Positions 9,408-18,889 of a stretch of DNA of 64,000 bases are shown here, piece after piece. This DNA comes from JACCXG01 sp963834305 (lineage in GTDB: Bacteria > Acidobacteriota > Vicinamibacteria > Vicinamibacterales > 2-12-FULL-66-21). The stretch lies in contig CAWIAX010000003.1 in NCBI GenBank assembly GCA_963834305.1, positions 1,054,001 to 1,118,000 on the forward strand. Direction: 5' to 3'. The translations under genes and the position numbers were made by a program. The notes beneath the pieces are model-generated. The model was given only the letters and a program-made list of their open reading frames with translations, was not told the origin of the DNA and made no database searches. The stretch's first letter is position 1. Each line of letters starts with the position of its first letter.

Positions 9408-11177
9408 CTACTTCCGTTCCATCGCGAAGCCGAACGCGTAGACCGTGCCGTCACGGGTGCCGACGAACACGTGGCCGGAGCCGACCCAGAAGCTCCGGCC
9501 CGACAGCGGCGACGCGATCGTCGCGTCGCTCTGCCACAGCGTCTTCCCGGTCGCACCGCTCAGCGCGTAGAGTCCGGCCGGCGCGTTCGACGGACCGGAC
9601 GCCGCGAACGCGACGCCGTTGACGACGATCGGCGTCAGCGGCGCGGCGATGTTCTGCGACGTCCAGTCCGGGTGGACGGAGAACCGGCCGTCCAGGTACG
9701 CGATCCTGACGCCGAGGATGGCGCCGTTCGACACGGGGCCATTCCCGGCTCCTCCCGGGCTCGCCGGCAGCGGGCCCGCGACCGGGATGAGCAGCCAGCG
9801 TCGGCCGTCGGCGGCCGCGGTGCGCCGCAGGCGGTCGCGGCGGCGGGGACCGTGCGCGCTCCTGCCACATCGCTGGTGATTGCGCGGCGAACGTAGCGGC
9901 CCCGCCGGTCAGCGACGCCGACGCGAACAGCGGCGTGTCGTGGGTGGCGCCGCCGAGTGAGCCGGCGTCGAGCAGCAGGACGCGCCCGTCCCGGGTCGTG
10001 ACGGCGACGATGTCCTTGCCAGCCTCCTGGAACAGCACGGGTGGAGCGGCGATCTCGACGCCCGGCTGCCTGAACCAGTCGGTGAGGGCGAGCGTTGTCG
10101 GATCGAGGGCAACCACCGCGTTCGCGTAGCCGCCGGCCGTGACGGTGCCGGGGCCGATCGCCACGATGGCGGTGCCGTTGGTGGCGAAGGCGACGGACCC
10201 GATGGGAGAACCGCCGTTGGTCTTCCACGAGACAACCGGCTTCGCGTCGCTCGCGATGTCGATCGCCCAGAGGCCGTCGGCGGCGCCGCCGCACCCGCCG
10301 CTCGTGGCGGCGTAGACCCTGTCGTTGACCGCGATCAGATCGGAGAAGCGGGCGCCGGCCGGGACGAACGGTACCGGCCGCTGCACGTCCTTGCCCGACA
10401 CCACGCCGAGCGTCCGGAACATGCCGTCGGCGCTTACCGCATAGACGACGCCGGACGGGACGAAACAGCCCGCCCCAGGATCCCTGGGCGGCGGCATTCG
10501 TCGGGAATGGTGACGGACGCCATTGACCTGGCGGGATCGCTGGCGCTGCCGGCGGAGGGGCTGGCGCGGGCGCTGGAGCCGCAGCCGGCGTCGCCGGTGG
10601 TGTCGCCAGAGGCGCGGGCGCGCCCCGCCCGCCGCCGCCGCGGCTGGGAATGGGTGCGCCTGCACCGGGCTCCCCGACCGCGCTGCTGTAGGACCCTCGT
10701 CCTCGTCCGCCACCCCGGCCCGCTCCGGGAGGCGGCATCGCCAGGTGCACCATCTGCGTCAGCGTGCCGGTGATTCCCCCCGGACACGCCGCAGTCCCCG
10801 CCGCCAGCGTGCCGTCGAAATGACGCGTCCAGAACAGGTTGCCGGTGTCGTTGTCGACGGCGAAGATCCGGTTGGACGGCGCGGCGATGGTGGAGAGCGG
10901 CGTGAAGATGTTCACACCCGACGTCACCACCCCTGCTGCCAGCGCGGCACCGTGCCGCACCGGACTCTCGAGCGTCGTCTGTCCACTGCAGCGCGAATCC
11001 CGGCTGGCTCATCGTCTCGGGCGAGATGTTCACGTCGGTGCGGAGCCACGACGTGTGCTGCGCATCGCCGTACGCAGTCGGCCACTCGTTCGGGTTGCCG
11101 CGTCCCTGGCTCGACACGAGGCCGGCTGCGGCGATGGTGGCGGCCAGCGCGAAGGATTTGGTGTGGCGAGGCCTCAT
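9408..11177 (-). CDS. Exported PQQ-type beta-propeller protein with Pro/Ala/Gly-rich insert (frameshifted)
   Basis: A secreted PQQ-binding-like beta-propeller. The start ATG at 11177 lies eight bases after the stop of the preceding propeller gene and opens a signal peptide (FALAATIAAAGLVSSQ). Propeller blades are visible as repeated patterns such as NRIFAVDNDTGNLFWTRHF, AIDIASDAKPVVSW and LYALSGATGKTLWQS; the protein ends GTRDGTVYAFGFAMERK. A low-complexity segment rich in Pro, Ala, Gly and Arg (bases about 10,500-10,730) interrupts the propeller. The frame shifts near 10,970, 10,490 and 9,850, giving three consistent pieces. Exported PQQ proteins are usually alcohol or sugar dehydrogenases, or scaffolds; no cytochrome c motif is present, so electron transfer is unproven. 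Confidence 0.82.
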
Positions 11178-11185
11178 CGCGCGGC

Positions 11186-12795
11186 TCACTTTCCGGCCGC
11201 CGCCGGCACGCCGAAGCTGTACATCGTGCCGTCGAACGTTCCCAGGTAGGCGCGCCCGTTGGCGACGGTCAAGCCGCTCCAATGGTTCCAGGACGTAATC
11301 TGCTTGCCGCTGGACCACAGCTCCTTGCCGGTCTGACCGTCGAGCGCGTAGATGGTCGCGTGCCGCGAGCTCGGGATGCGACGCTCGGAGTACGGATTGA
11401 GGCCGCCGCCGACCCACGGACCATCCGGCTCGTTCCAGGCGAGGTCGGGCAGCGTTTGCGTCGTGTCTTCTCCCGACCCGTAGGCGAACACCACGCCGTT
11501 GGCCACCATGACCTCTTCAGCCATGTCCATGTCGCGCGAGAGCCACGCCGGATTCAGCCGCCATTCGCCCGGGCTGGCCTCCTCCAGCCGGTAGGCCGCG
11601 ACGCCGCCCATCCGGGGCCGGCCGTACTCAATCGGCGCGCGAAAGGTGCGGCTCACGGGTCCCCAGAACGGGACGAGCACCCACTGCACGCCGCGCGAAT
11701 CCTGCCACGCCGCCATGGCGCCCCAGACGCCCTTGGCGTCGAAGGCCTGATCGTCATTGCACAGCAGCGGTGTCGTGTGGAGCGGTGGTGCGATGATCCT
11801 CGCCGCCGAGCGCCTCGCGATCGAGCAGCCAGACGCGGCATTCCTTGCTCGTGCCGACGAGGAACTTGCGTCCCCGGTAGTCGAACGCCATCGGCGTGAC
11901 GTTCATGTCCAGATCGCGCGCGCGCATCCAGTTGGCGTTCTTCGGCGCGAAGTAGTCGACGAGCTGCAGCTGCTGGGTGTCGTCGAGCCTGGCGCCGACG
12001 ATGGCGTTGCCGAGGCTCCCGGTCTGCGGGCTGAACATCGCATCGCCGGTCACCATGTAGACGACGCCTTCGGGCGACACGGCGGCGCCCCGCCGGCCCC
12101 ACATGCCCCCGCCCGCCGGGATGAAGACGCTCGCCTTGCGGGTCGCCAGGTGGTACGAGTAGAGCGCGTTCGGAATGCCGCCGCAGCCCTGCGCCGTGGC
12201 CGTATAGACAACGCCATTGACGACGTTGAGGGCGTAGGGCTTGCCGTTGGGCGGCAGGAACTTGTCGGGAGGGGCGATATCCGACCCGTCGGCCGCGTTG
12301 AGCTGGTGCAGCCGTCCGTCCCATGCGACCGCGTAGATCGTGTACTTGCCTGGTGAGACCTGCGCCATCGCCGGCATCGCCGTCTGGCCGCCGAGGCAGA
12401 GCGTGTGGTAGACGGTCTTGTCGGTCGGCGCGAACGTGCTCTCGTATCGTCTTCTTCCAGAGCAGCTCGCCGCTGGCGACGTCGATGCCGAACAGGTCGT
12501 CGGAGATGCCGGCGACGATCGCGACCTCCCTCGTCCCTCGCGCCGTCGTCACGCGTTCAGCAATCAGCGGCGAAAAGAGGTTGTGCATCTCGCGCGGCTG
12601 GCTCTCGAGCTTGACCTTCCACAGCAGTGTCATGTCCCTGACGTTGGCCAGGGTGAAGACCTTCTCGTCCTTCATCCAGCCGGTACGGCCAGGATCGTTG
12701 CCTTCGGTCAGGTAGTCGGATGCGGCGAGCGGGGTCAGGGCGGCGAGTGTCGCCAGCCCCAGAAGGAGACGGGGGAGGGGGTGCAGGAGGTTCAC
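11186..12795 (-). CDS. Exported PQQ-type beta-propeller protein (two frameshifts)
   Basis: A second propeller protein of about 535 residues. It starts with GTG at 12795 and a signal peptide (LLLGLATLAALTPLAAS), followed by a quinoprotein-like N-terminus (GNDPGRTGWMKDE, LTLLWKVKLES-type strand). Blades include GIDVASGELLWKK, AVAWDGRLHQLNAADGSD and ALDGQTGKELWSS. One extra base near 12,450 and an indel near 11,785 split it; the repaired joints (LLWKK-RYESTFAPTDKTVY and HDTPLLCNDDQAFDAKG) read smoothly. It is a paralogue of the following gene, sharing the closing pattern GTFDGTMYSFGVPAA. The pair sits between TonB receptor 2 and the ThuA-esterase fusion, suggesting an extracytoplasmic oxidation or binding step on the imported compound. 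Confidence 0.84.
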
Positions 12796-12821
12796 GGAGT
12801 TCAGGAACGCTGGCGATTCGA

Positions 12822-12848
12822 GGTTCAGGGGGGCGCCCCCCCTGAACC
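12822..12848. terminator. Strong hairpin between TonB receptor 2 and the PQQ gene
   Basis: GGTTCAGGGGGG (12822-12833) pairs with CCCCCCTGAACC (12837-12848) across a three-base loop, giving a perfect 12-bp GC-rich stem in the 67-base gap between two co-directional minus-strand genes. It could reduce transcription into the downstream genes, so that the abundant receptor is made in excess, or protect the receptor mRNA 3' end. There is no U-tract. Confidence 0.6.
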
Positions 12849-12862
12849 CCTTGAACGCCTGG

Positions 12863-15800
12863 CTAGAACGTCAGCCGGACCCCGAGCTGGACCACGCGGT
12901 TCGAATTGGCGCGGACGCCGCTGATCGACCCGAACGCGGGATTCGTCTGCTCGCCGGTCGCGAAGTTGAACGTCGGCTGCGTGTTCACGTTGAGGTACTG
13001 CGTGGTGTTGAACACGTTGTAGAACTCGGCCCGGACCTGGACGTTGCGGCCGTTGCCGAGGCCGAAGTTCTTCATCAGCGTCATGTCGTGGTTGATGTAG
13101 CCGAGGCCGAGGCGGGCGTCTTCCTGCCCCTTGCCAAGGCCAGTGCCCTGATAGAGCGTGTCGGCCGCATCGGTCTGCGGGCCAGGCGGCCTGACGCACT
13201 CGGTGCGGTACTGGCGCTCGAACGTGCGCTCGCTGCGCGGCAGGTTCGGGTCGCAGACGATGATCGGGCGCATGCCGCCGAGGCCGCCGGTCAGGGTGTT
13301 GGCGCTCGGTGAGCCGGTGAAGCACAGTCCGTTGGCGCACGAGAAGTTCGACCAGGCCCCGCCGAGCATCGTGGTGATGCCCGACAACTGCCAGCCGTCG
13401 AGGACGCCCTTGACCAGGACGTTGTTGCCGAGGAACCGGCTCACGCCCGGGAGCATCACGTTGTAGGTGAACTTCGCGTTGTGCGGCCGGCTGCCGTTCT
13501 GGTGCGTGTTCCGCCTCTCGTTGTCGGCGGCCGTGCGGAACCAGTCGTAGCCGGTGTACTGCGTCGTCACCGACCCCGTGTAGTTCGCCGCCCAGGCGAA
13601 CCCGTTCGCCAGGCGCCGGCGGACCTCGAACTGGATGGCGTGATAGTCGCGATACAGCTCATCGAGGAAGACGCGCTGGGTGATGCCGGCGCGGCCCGGG
13701 TAGGTGGGCCGGATGAAGTTGGTCGGCAGCACGTTGCCCGTCGTCCGATCGATCATCGCCGGCGTTGGATTGGCCACCAGCTGTGGATCGGGGTCGTTGA
13801 GCTGATCGGTGTAGGACTGGCCGGCATTGACCGCGAAGGCGTTGCGCACGGTGTTGCCGACGTAGGCGACGTCGGCGAGCAGGCGCCACGGCAGCTCGCG
13901 CTGCACGCCGACGCTCCAGGAGTGCACGGTGATCGGCCTGGTCTCTTCCTGGACCATGGTCCCGCCCAGCGGGTTCTGGAGCGACGGGATGTTGAAGCGG
14001 TCGTCGATCGTCGTCCATTGCAGGTTGACCGTCTGGTTGGTCACGCCGGTGAACCCGCCGTACTGGCCGTCGCCGAGGCGGTTGTAGCTGGTGCCGAAGC
14101 CGCCGCGGACCGCCGTCTTGCCGTCGCCGAAGACGTCCCAGCCGAACCCGAGGCGCGGGGCCGTCCGGATGCCGGCGCTCGGGAACGTATCCGGCAGCTC
14201 CTTGCCGAAGACGGTGCCGTTGTTGATGTCGCCCGATCCGGCGATGACCGCGCCGATCCACGGGCTGGGCCGCGTTTCGCCGGTGGCGGGATTGCGCGCC
14301 ACGCGATTCGCGCCGGTGCACGGGAACACGCCGTTGGCGCAGTGCGGCTGCCACAGCTCCATCGCGTCCGCGGCGTTCCATGCCGACGGATCGAACCAGC
14401 CGATGTCCCGATTCCGGTCGCGGACGACCCCGATGTGCGAGAAGCGCACGCCGAGGTCGAGGGTGAGGTTCCGCCGCACGCGCCAGTTGTCCTGGACGAA
14501 GAATTCCGGCTGGTTGAACACCGGCATGGACCGCTGGTTGTTGTTTCCTTCGGTATAGGTGTTGAGGTGGCCGAGCAGCGCATTGGCCCAGCCGAGGTTG
14601 GTGTCGAGCGGATTGGCGGCGTCGGCGTTGAAGTTGTAGGTGCCGGCGTTGCTCGAGAGCGGGCCGGGCCGTCCGGTGCGCTCGTAGAAGAACCCGGCCT
14701 TGAGGTTGTGCTTGCCGCGCAGGTGCGTCAGGTTCACCGAGAAGTTGTGCGTGTCGTTCGTCGCCAGCCAGGGGAAGCTCTGGCCCTGGCCGATGTTGAT
14801 CGCCCGGGTGTTGGGCAGGGCATTGGCGCCGGCGAACGTCATGTCCGGCAGGATGTGGTTCGAATTGTTCTCCTGGAAGTACTGCCGGTGTCCGGGGAGG
14901 TGCTTGCGGTAGTCGAGGGCATCCCAGTCGGACTGCTCCAGCGGATAGACGTCCTGCTCGGCCCAGTTGCTGCCGCCGATGATCTCGAGCACGGTCGAGC
15001 TGGAGAAGGTGTGCGTGAGGTTGGCGACATATCCCGCGGTGTTGATGTCGTAGCTGCCGTTGGACCACGGGAACCCCATGCCGGCGCCGGCGATCAGGGC
15101 GGGCGCGCTGGCGTTGTACTGGCCGCGGCCGAAGACTTCCGTGCCCTTCTGCACGCGGGTGTAGAAGGTCGTGCCGGGGCGGACGTTCCAGTCGAGCGCG
15201 CACGACGTTGTCGCGGCGCAGCTTCTCGGTGTCGCCGGCGAACTGATAGTTGTAGTTTCCCTGCGTCACCGGGTTGCCGACCAGCGCCGGATCCGGCAGC
15301 GGGAAGAGGTTCAGGATCTGCCGGCCCATCGGGCTGGATCATGTTCTGCGGGATGACGTTGCCGGCGAAGCAGCCGGCGCCGCCGCTGTTCACGTTGCAG
15401 GGCAGCGAGCTGAACGGGTTGCGGATGTAGCGCAGGACGCCGGCGTTGTTTCTCGTCTGCGAGAAATCACCGTTGCGCTCGAGCGCCGACGGCATCGTGC
15501 TGCTCACCAGGAAGGGATCGGTGCGCGGCAGCAGGTCCAGCGAATAGAAGAAGAACAGCTTGTCGCGCTTCTCGTTGAACGCCGTGCCCGGGATCAGCAC
15601 CGGGCCGCCCAGGGTGAACGCCGCGTTGTCGTAGCGGTAGCGCGGCTTCGCGCACAACGGCGAGGTGCCGCCGGTCGCGTCGCAGGTGCGGCGGCGGTCC
15701 CAGTCGTTGGTGTTGAGGCCTTCGTGACGCTTGAAGTAGGCCGCCGATCCGCTGAAGCGGGAGCTGCCGCTCTTGGTCACGACGATGATGTTGGCGCCGC

Positions 15801-16512
15801 CGGCGCGGCCGTATTCGGCCTGGTAGTTCGAGGTCTGAATCTTCACTTCCGCGATCGAATCGAGCGACGGGGTGACGTAGTTGGCGGCGCCGAATCCGGT
15901 GTCCTTGCTCGACACGCCGTCGTACGACATCCCCATGAACTGGTCGCGCAAGCCGTTGATTTCCGTCCCCAGGAAGGCGTTCCAGCCGGGCGCATTGCGC
16001 ACGTTGGTGTCGACCACCCCGGGCAGCCCCTGCAGCAGCCCCAGGAAGTCGCGGCCACGCAGCTGCGTGTCCTTGATTTCGTCGGCCCGGATGGTGCCGG
16101 ATCGCTCGCCGCTCTGCGCCTGGGCGTGCAGCGCCGAGGCCTCGACGGTCACGACCTCCTCGAGGCCACCGACTTCGAGGGTGATCGGGGGCACCGCGAG
16201 CCGTTCCGTCGCGCTCAGCACGAGGCCCTTCTGTTCGTAGGTCCGGAACCCGGCCAGCGTGACGCGCAGGTCATACGTGCCGGCAAACAGATTGGTGAAG
16301 ACGAACAGCCCTTCGCTGTCCGTCACGACATCCCGGGTCGCCGCGGTCGCGGTATTGCGCACCGTCACCGTCGCGCCCGGCACCGCGCCCTTGCTGCTGT
16401 CGACGACCGAGCCGCCAATTTGACCGCTCAGTCCCTGGGCGTGCACGAGGCCCGGCGTCCATGCCGCCAGGGCCAAGGTCAGGAAAGCGAGGACACCTCT
16501 GAAACGTTTCAC
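12863..16512 (-). CDS. Oar-like TonB-dependent outer-membrane receptor 2 (two frameshifts)
   Basis: An Oar-type receptor of about 1,215 residues. The start GTG at 16512 is preceded by an excellent AGGAGGAAAG site. Signal peptide (FLTLALAAWTPGLVHAQ), carboxypeptidase-regulatory-like domain (GGSVVDSSKGAVPGATVTV), plug (QLRGRDFLGLLQGLPGVVD; EYGRAGGANIIVVTKSGSS) and barrel follow in order. The last residues are QLGVRLTF, with a terminal Phe. Frame changes near 15,330 (NMIQPDG then RQILNLFPLPDP) and near 15,190 (DNVVRA-LDWNVRPGTTFY) split it into three pieces that join without loss. It is the first gene of the minus-strand operon with the two PQQ-type proteins and the ThuA-esterase, and probably imports their substrate or product. 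Confidence 0.9.
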
Positions 16513-16603
16513 CTTTCCTCCTCAGCGAAATCACTCAGTCAGGTTGCACGGAGTTCACGCGCCAACGATGTGCGTCCGACCGCACGCGTTGCGGGACTGC
16601 ATG

Positions 16604-16633
16604 GGTATCTCAGCTTTCGTCGGACGTTGTCAA
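16604..16633 (-). promoter_or_regulatory. Candidate promoter for the TonB receptor 2 operon
   Basis: On the minus strand a perfect -35 TTGACA (16628-16633) is followed after 18 bases by GATACC (16604-16609), a weak -10. It lies about 90 bases before the receptor start, partly inside the 3' end of the iclR gene. An inverted repeat CTTTCGT (16614-16620) / ACGAAAG (16651-16657) brackets the -35 and could be an operator. Confidence 0.45.
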
Positions 16634-17512
16634 CAGAAAACTTGCGTCATACGAAAGTGGACTGTCAGCCGCCGGCGCCTCGAGCAGCGCGTTGATGTGT
16701 CGGGCGGTGTCACAGACGTGCTGCGCCAGAACCGAGCGGCGGGGTTCGACCATGCGGGTGACCGGCGCGGAGACGCCGATCGAGCCGATTACGAGGCCGC
16801 CCCGATCGCGGATTGGCGCGGCCACGCACGCGACGTCGTCCAGGTACTCGCGGTCGTCCATGGAAAACCCCCGGGCGCGCACGCCGCTGCACGCCTTGGC
16901 GAGATCCGGGAGCGAGACGCACGTGCGCGGGGTATACCGCTCGAGCGACGTGGCGCCGTAGAGGGCTTTCAGTTCCGCGAGTCCGAAGTCGGCGAGCAGC
17001 GACTTGCCGTGCGCGGTGCAGTGCAAGGGCATCCGCTTGCCGGTTTGTCCGGGGACGATGACGCCCTGGTCGCCGGAGGCGTGGTGATCGATGAAAAAGA
17101 CCTCGCGTCCGTCGCGAACGGCGAGATGCGCGGTTTCTCCCGTGCGGGTCGCCAGGGTCTTGACGCCGTCACGGCAGACGCTGATCAGCATGCCGCTCCA
17201 GTCGTAGCCCCGCGACAGCCGCCAGATGGCGGGTCCGAGCACATAGTGCTTCCGCCCATTCGGGTTGGCGAGGAACCCCCGGCGCTTCAGCGTGTTGGCC
17301 AGGCGAAAGACGCTGCTCGGATCGATGCCGAGAATCTCGGTCAGCCGGGCCAGCGGCACGGGATCCGCCGACGCCGCGACCGTTTCCAGGAGCGAGAGCG
17401 CGCGTTCCACACTCTGCACCAGCGGCGTTTCCACCGCCCCTTTCCTGACCCTGGCGCGCTTGTCCCCCTCAGCAACACTCTGATGGCCACTGGCCACTGT
17501 TCTTCTCCCCAT
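16610..17512 (-). CDS. IclR-family transcriptional regulator
   Basis: A 300-residue IclR-type regulator. The N-terminal winged helix (VQSVERALSLLETVA, LARLTEILGIDPSSVFRLAN, LKRRGFL) is followed by the effector-binding IclR domain (ETAHLAVRDGREVFFIDH, TAHGKSLLA, GFSMDDREYLDDVACVAAPI, IGSIGVSAPVTRM). ATG 17512 (MGRRTVASG) is preferred over an upstream in-frame ATG because the extra residues are unlike the family. It is the third gene of the minus arm (Gfo/Idh, ThuA, iclR), 93 bases after thuA. A palindrome in the divergent promoter at 20.3 kb is its most likely operator, which would make it autoregulatory. The ligand should be a metabolite of the adjacent catabolic operon. Confidence 0.93.
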   Translation of the reverse strand: MGRRTVASGHQSVAEGDKRARVRKGAVETPLVQSVERALSLLETVAASADPVPLARLTEILGIDPSSVFRLANTLKRRGFLANPNGRKHYVLGPAIWRLSRGYDWSGMLISVCRDGVKTLATRTGETAHLAVRDGREVFFIDHHASGDQGVIVPGQTGKRMPLHCTAHGKSLLADFGLAELKALYGATSLERYTPRTCVSLPDLAKACSGVRARGFSMDDREYLDDVACVAAPIRDRGGLVIGSIGVSAPVTRMVEPRRSVLAQHVCDTARHINALLEAPAADSPLSYDASFLLTTSDES

Positions 17513-17605
17513 GTCGTTCCGCCCCGCTTTCCGCCGTTGCACGCCCGCGCGCATCCGGCGTGCGCCCTCGCTCGTGACCCGTTGACCCCGCTCTGTGATC
17601 GACGC

Positions 17606-18889
17606 TCATTTCCGCTGCAGGCCGTGCAGCGCGTACCGCGCCATCGCCTCGGTGTCCTTGTGCTTCAGCATCGCGGTGAGGACCGCTTCGGCACGGGATG
17701 AGCCGAAGATTGCCAGCTGCCGGCAGATGGCATCCTTGGCGCCGAGCGGGGCCTGGCTTTGCAGCACCCGCAGCATCTTCTGCTCGGCATCAGCCGCGCC
17801 TGCCGTCGTTGCGGCGGCGAGGCTGACCTCGCGTTCGAACCGCCGGATCCGGGCGCGATCCTGCCCGAAGTCGTAGCCGGTCATCGCCGCCAGCGCCATG
17901 TCGAACGGGGCGCTCCCGCGCGGATGCGGCGTCGCGTCCGCCTCGAGATCGCCGAGCGCGTACTGGATGCCGGCGAGGAACATCGCCAGCATCCGCGGGT
18001 CCCAGAACGGGTCAGGGTTGTGTCCGATGCTCGTATAGAAGACCCGCGCCTTGCCGTGCTGGCGAATCCAGGCGACGGGATAGTCGTTGTCGTCGCGCAG
18101 GCACTGGCCGTAGCATCGCCCCTGCATCATGTCCGTCGCGATCGGATCGATGCTGAGGAGCACGCGCACGTTGTCTCGTGAGTACGGCGCGGCGAGACGG
18201 TAGAACTCATCGACGTAGTCGAACGGCTTGCCGTCGAAGGCGCGTGTGATGGGATGCGTCGGGTCCTCGACGATCAGCGTGGCCTTCTCCGTCGGTTCGC
18301 GATGGGAGGCGCCGGTCGCGCCGAGGATGGCGCCGAACTCGGTCCATTGCGGCGACGCGACGCTGGCGCCGTGGTTGCCGACCAGGCCGCCGCCGCGGGC
18401 GACGAACGCGGCGAACGCGGCGCGCATCTCCGGCGTGTCGAAGATGTCGCCGACGGTGTTGTTCAGGTAGACCGCGTCGTATTGCTGCAGGTTGGCCGCG
18501 GAGATGGCGCCGGGTTCGCTCGACAGCGTGGCGGTAAAGGCCCCGGTTTTCTCCCCCATCAGCTGCACCGCGAGATTGGCGTGCGGGATCGAGGGGTGAC
18601 CGCCGTACTGCTTGCCGTTGTAAATCCCCTGCCGATCGAAGACGAGGAGCCTGCGCGGCTTCTTCGGAGCCGCAGGCGCCGTCGCGGGCAGGGCGGCCTC
18701 GATCTTCGCGCGTTCCTCGGGCGGCACCTCGCGCCGCCGGCGTGGCTCCTGCGCCTGGCCCGCCGCCGCCGGCGCCGGTGGCTGGGCGGCCGGCGCTGGC
18801 GTCTGCGCCGCCGTTGCGCGCTCGTGGGGACCGGCCGCCGAGAGGATCACCGCAGCAGCGGTGGTGAGAGCCAACACGGAGAGTCTCAT
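17606..18889 (-). CDS. Exported ThuA-domain protein
   Basis: A 427-residue protein with a signal peptide (LALTTAAAVILSAAG), a Pro/Ala-rich linker (residues 25-55), and a ThuA-like domain (about 75-310). Recognisable parts are PRRLLVFDRQG, DAVYLNNTVGDIFDTPEMR, GGGLVGNHGA, GKARVFYTSIGHNPDPFWDPRM and LAGIQYALGDLEAD. A HEAT-like alpha-helical tail occupies residues 350-427. ThuA from Sinorhizobium acts with the dehydrogenase ThuB in trehalose use through 3-keto sugars. Here the ATG overlaps the stop of a Gfo/Idh dehydrogenase as ATGA, the same ThuA-plus-dehydrogenase pairing but in exported form. It is also a paralogue of the ThuA part of the 7.3-9.3 kb fusion. Confidence 0.9.
   Translation of the reverse strand: MRLSVLALTTAAAVILSAAGPHERATAAQTPAPAAQPPAPAAAGQAQEPRRRREVPPEERAKIEAALPATAPAAPKKPRRLLVFDRQGIYNGKQYGGHPSIPHANLAVQLMGEKTGAFTATLSSEPGAISAANLQQYDAVYLNNTVGDIFDTPEMRAAFAAFVARGGGLVGNHGASVASPQWTEFGAILGATGASHREPTEKATLIVEDPTHPITRAFDGKPFDYVDEFYRLAAPYSRDNVRVLLSIDPIATDMMQGRCYGQCLRDDNDYPVAWIRQHGKARVFYTSIGHNPDPFWDPRMLAMFLAGIQYALGDLEADATPHPRGSAPFDMALAAMTGYDFGQDRARIRRFEREVSLAAATTAGAADAEQKMLRVLQSQAPLGAKDAICRQLAIFGSSRAEAVLTAMLKHKDTEAMARYALHGLQRK

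Noticed and set aside
13481..15430. Plus-strand open frame of 649 codons
   Set aside because: Antisense shadow of TonB receptor 2, rich in Arg, Val and Ala with no domain.
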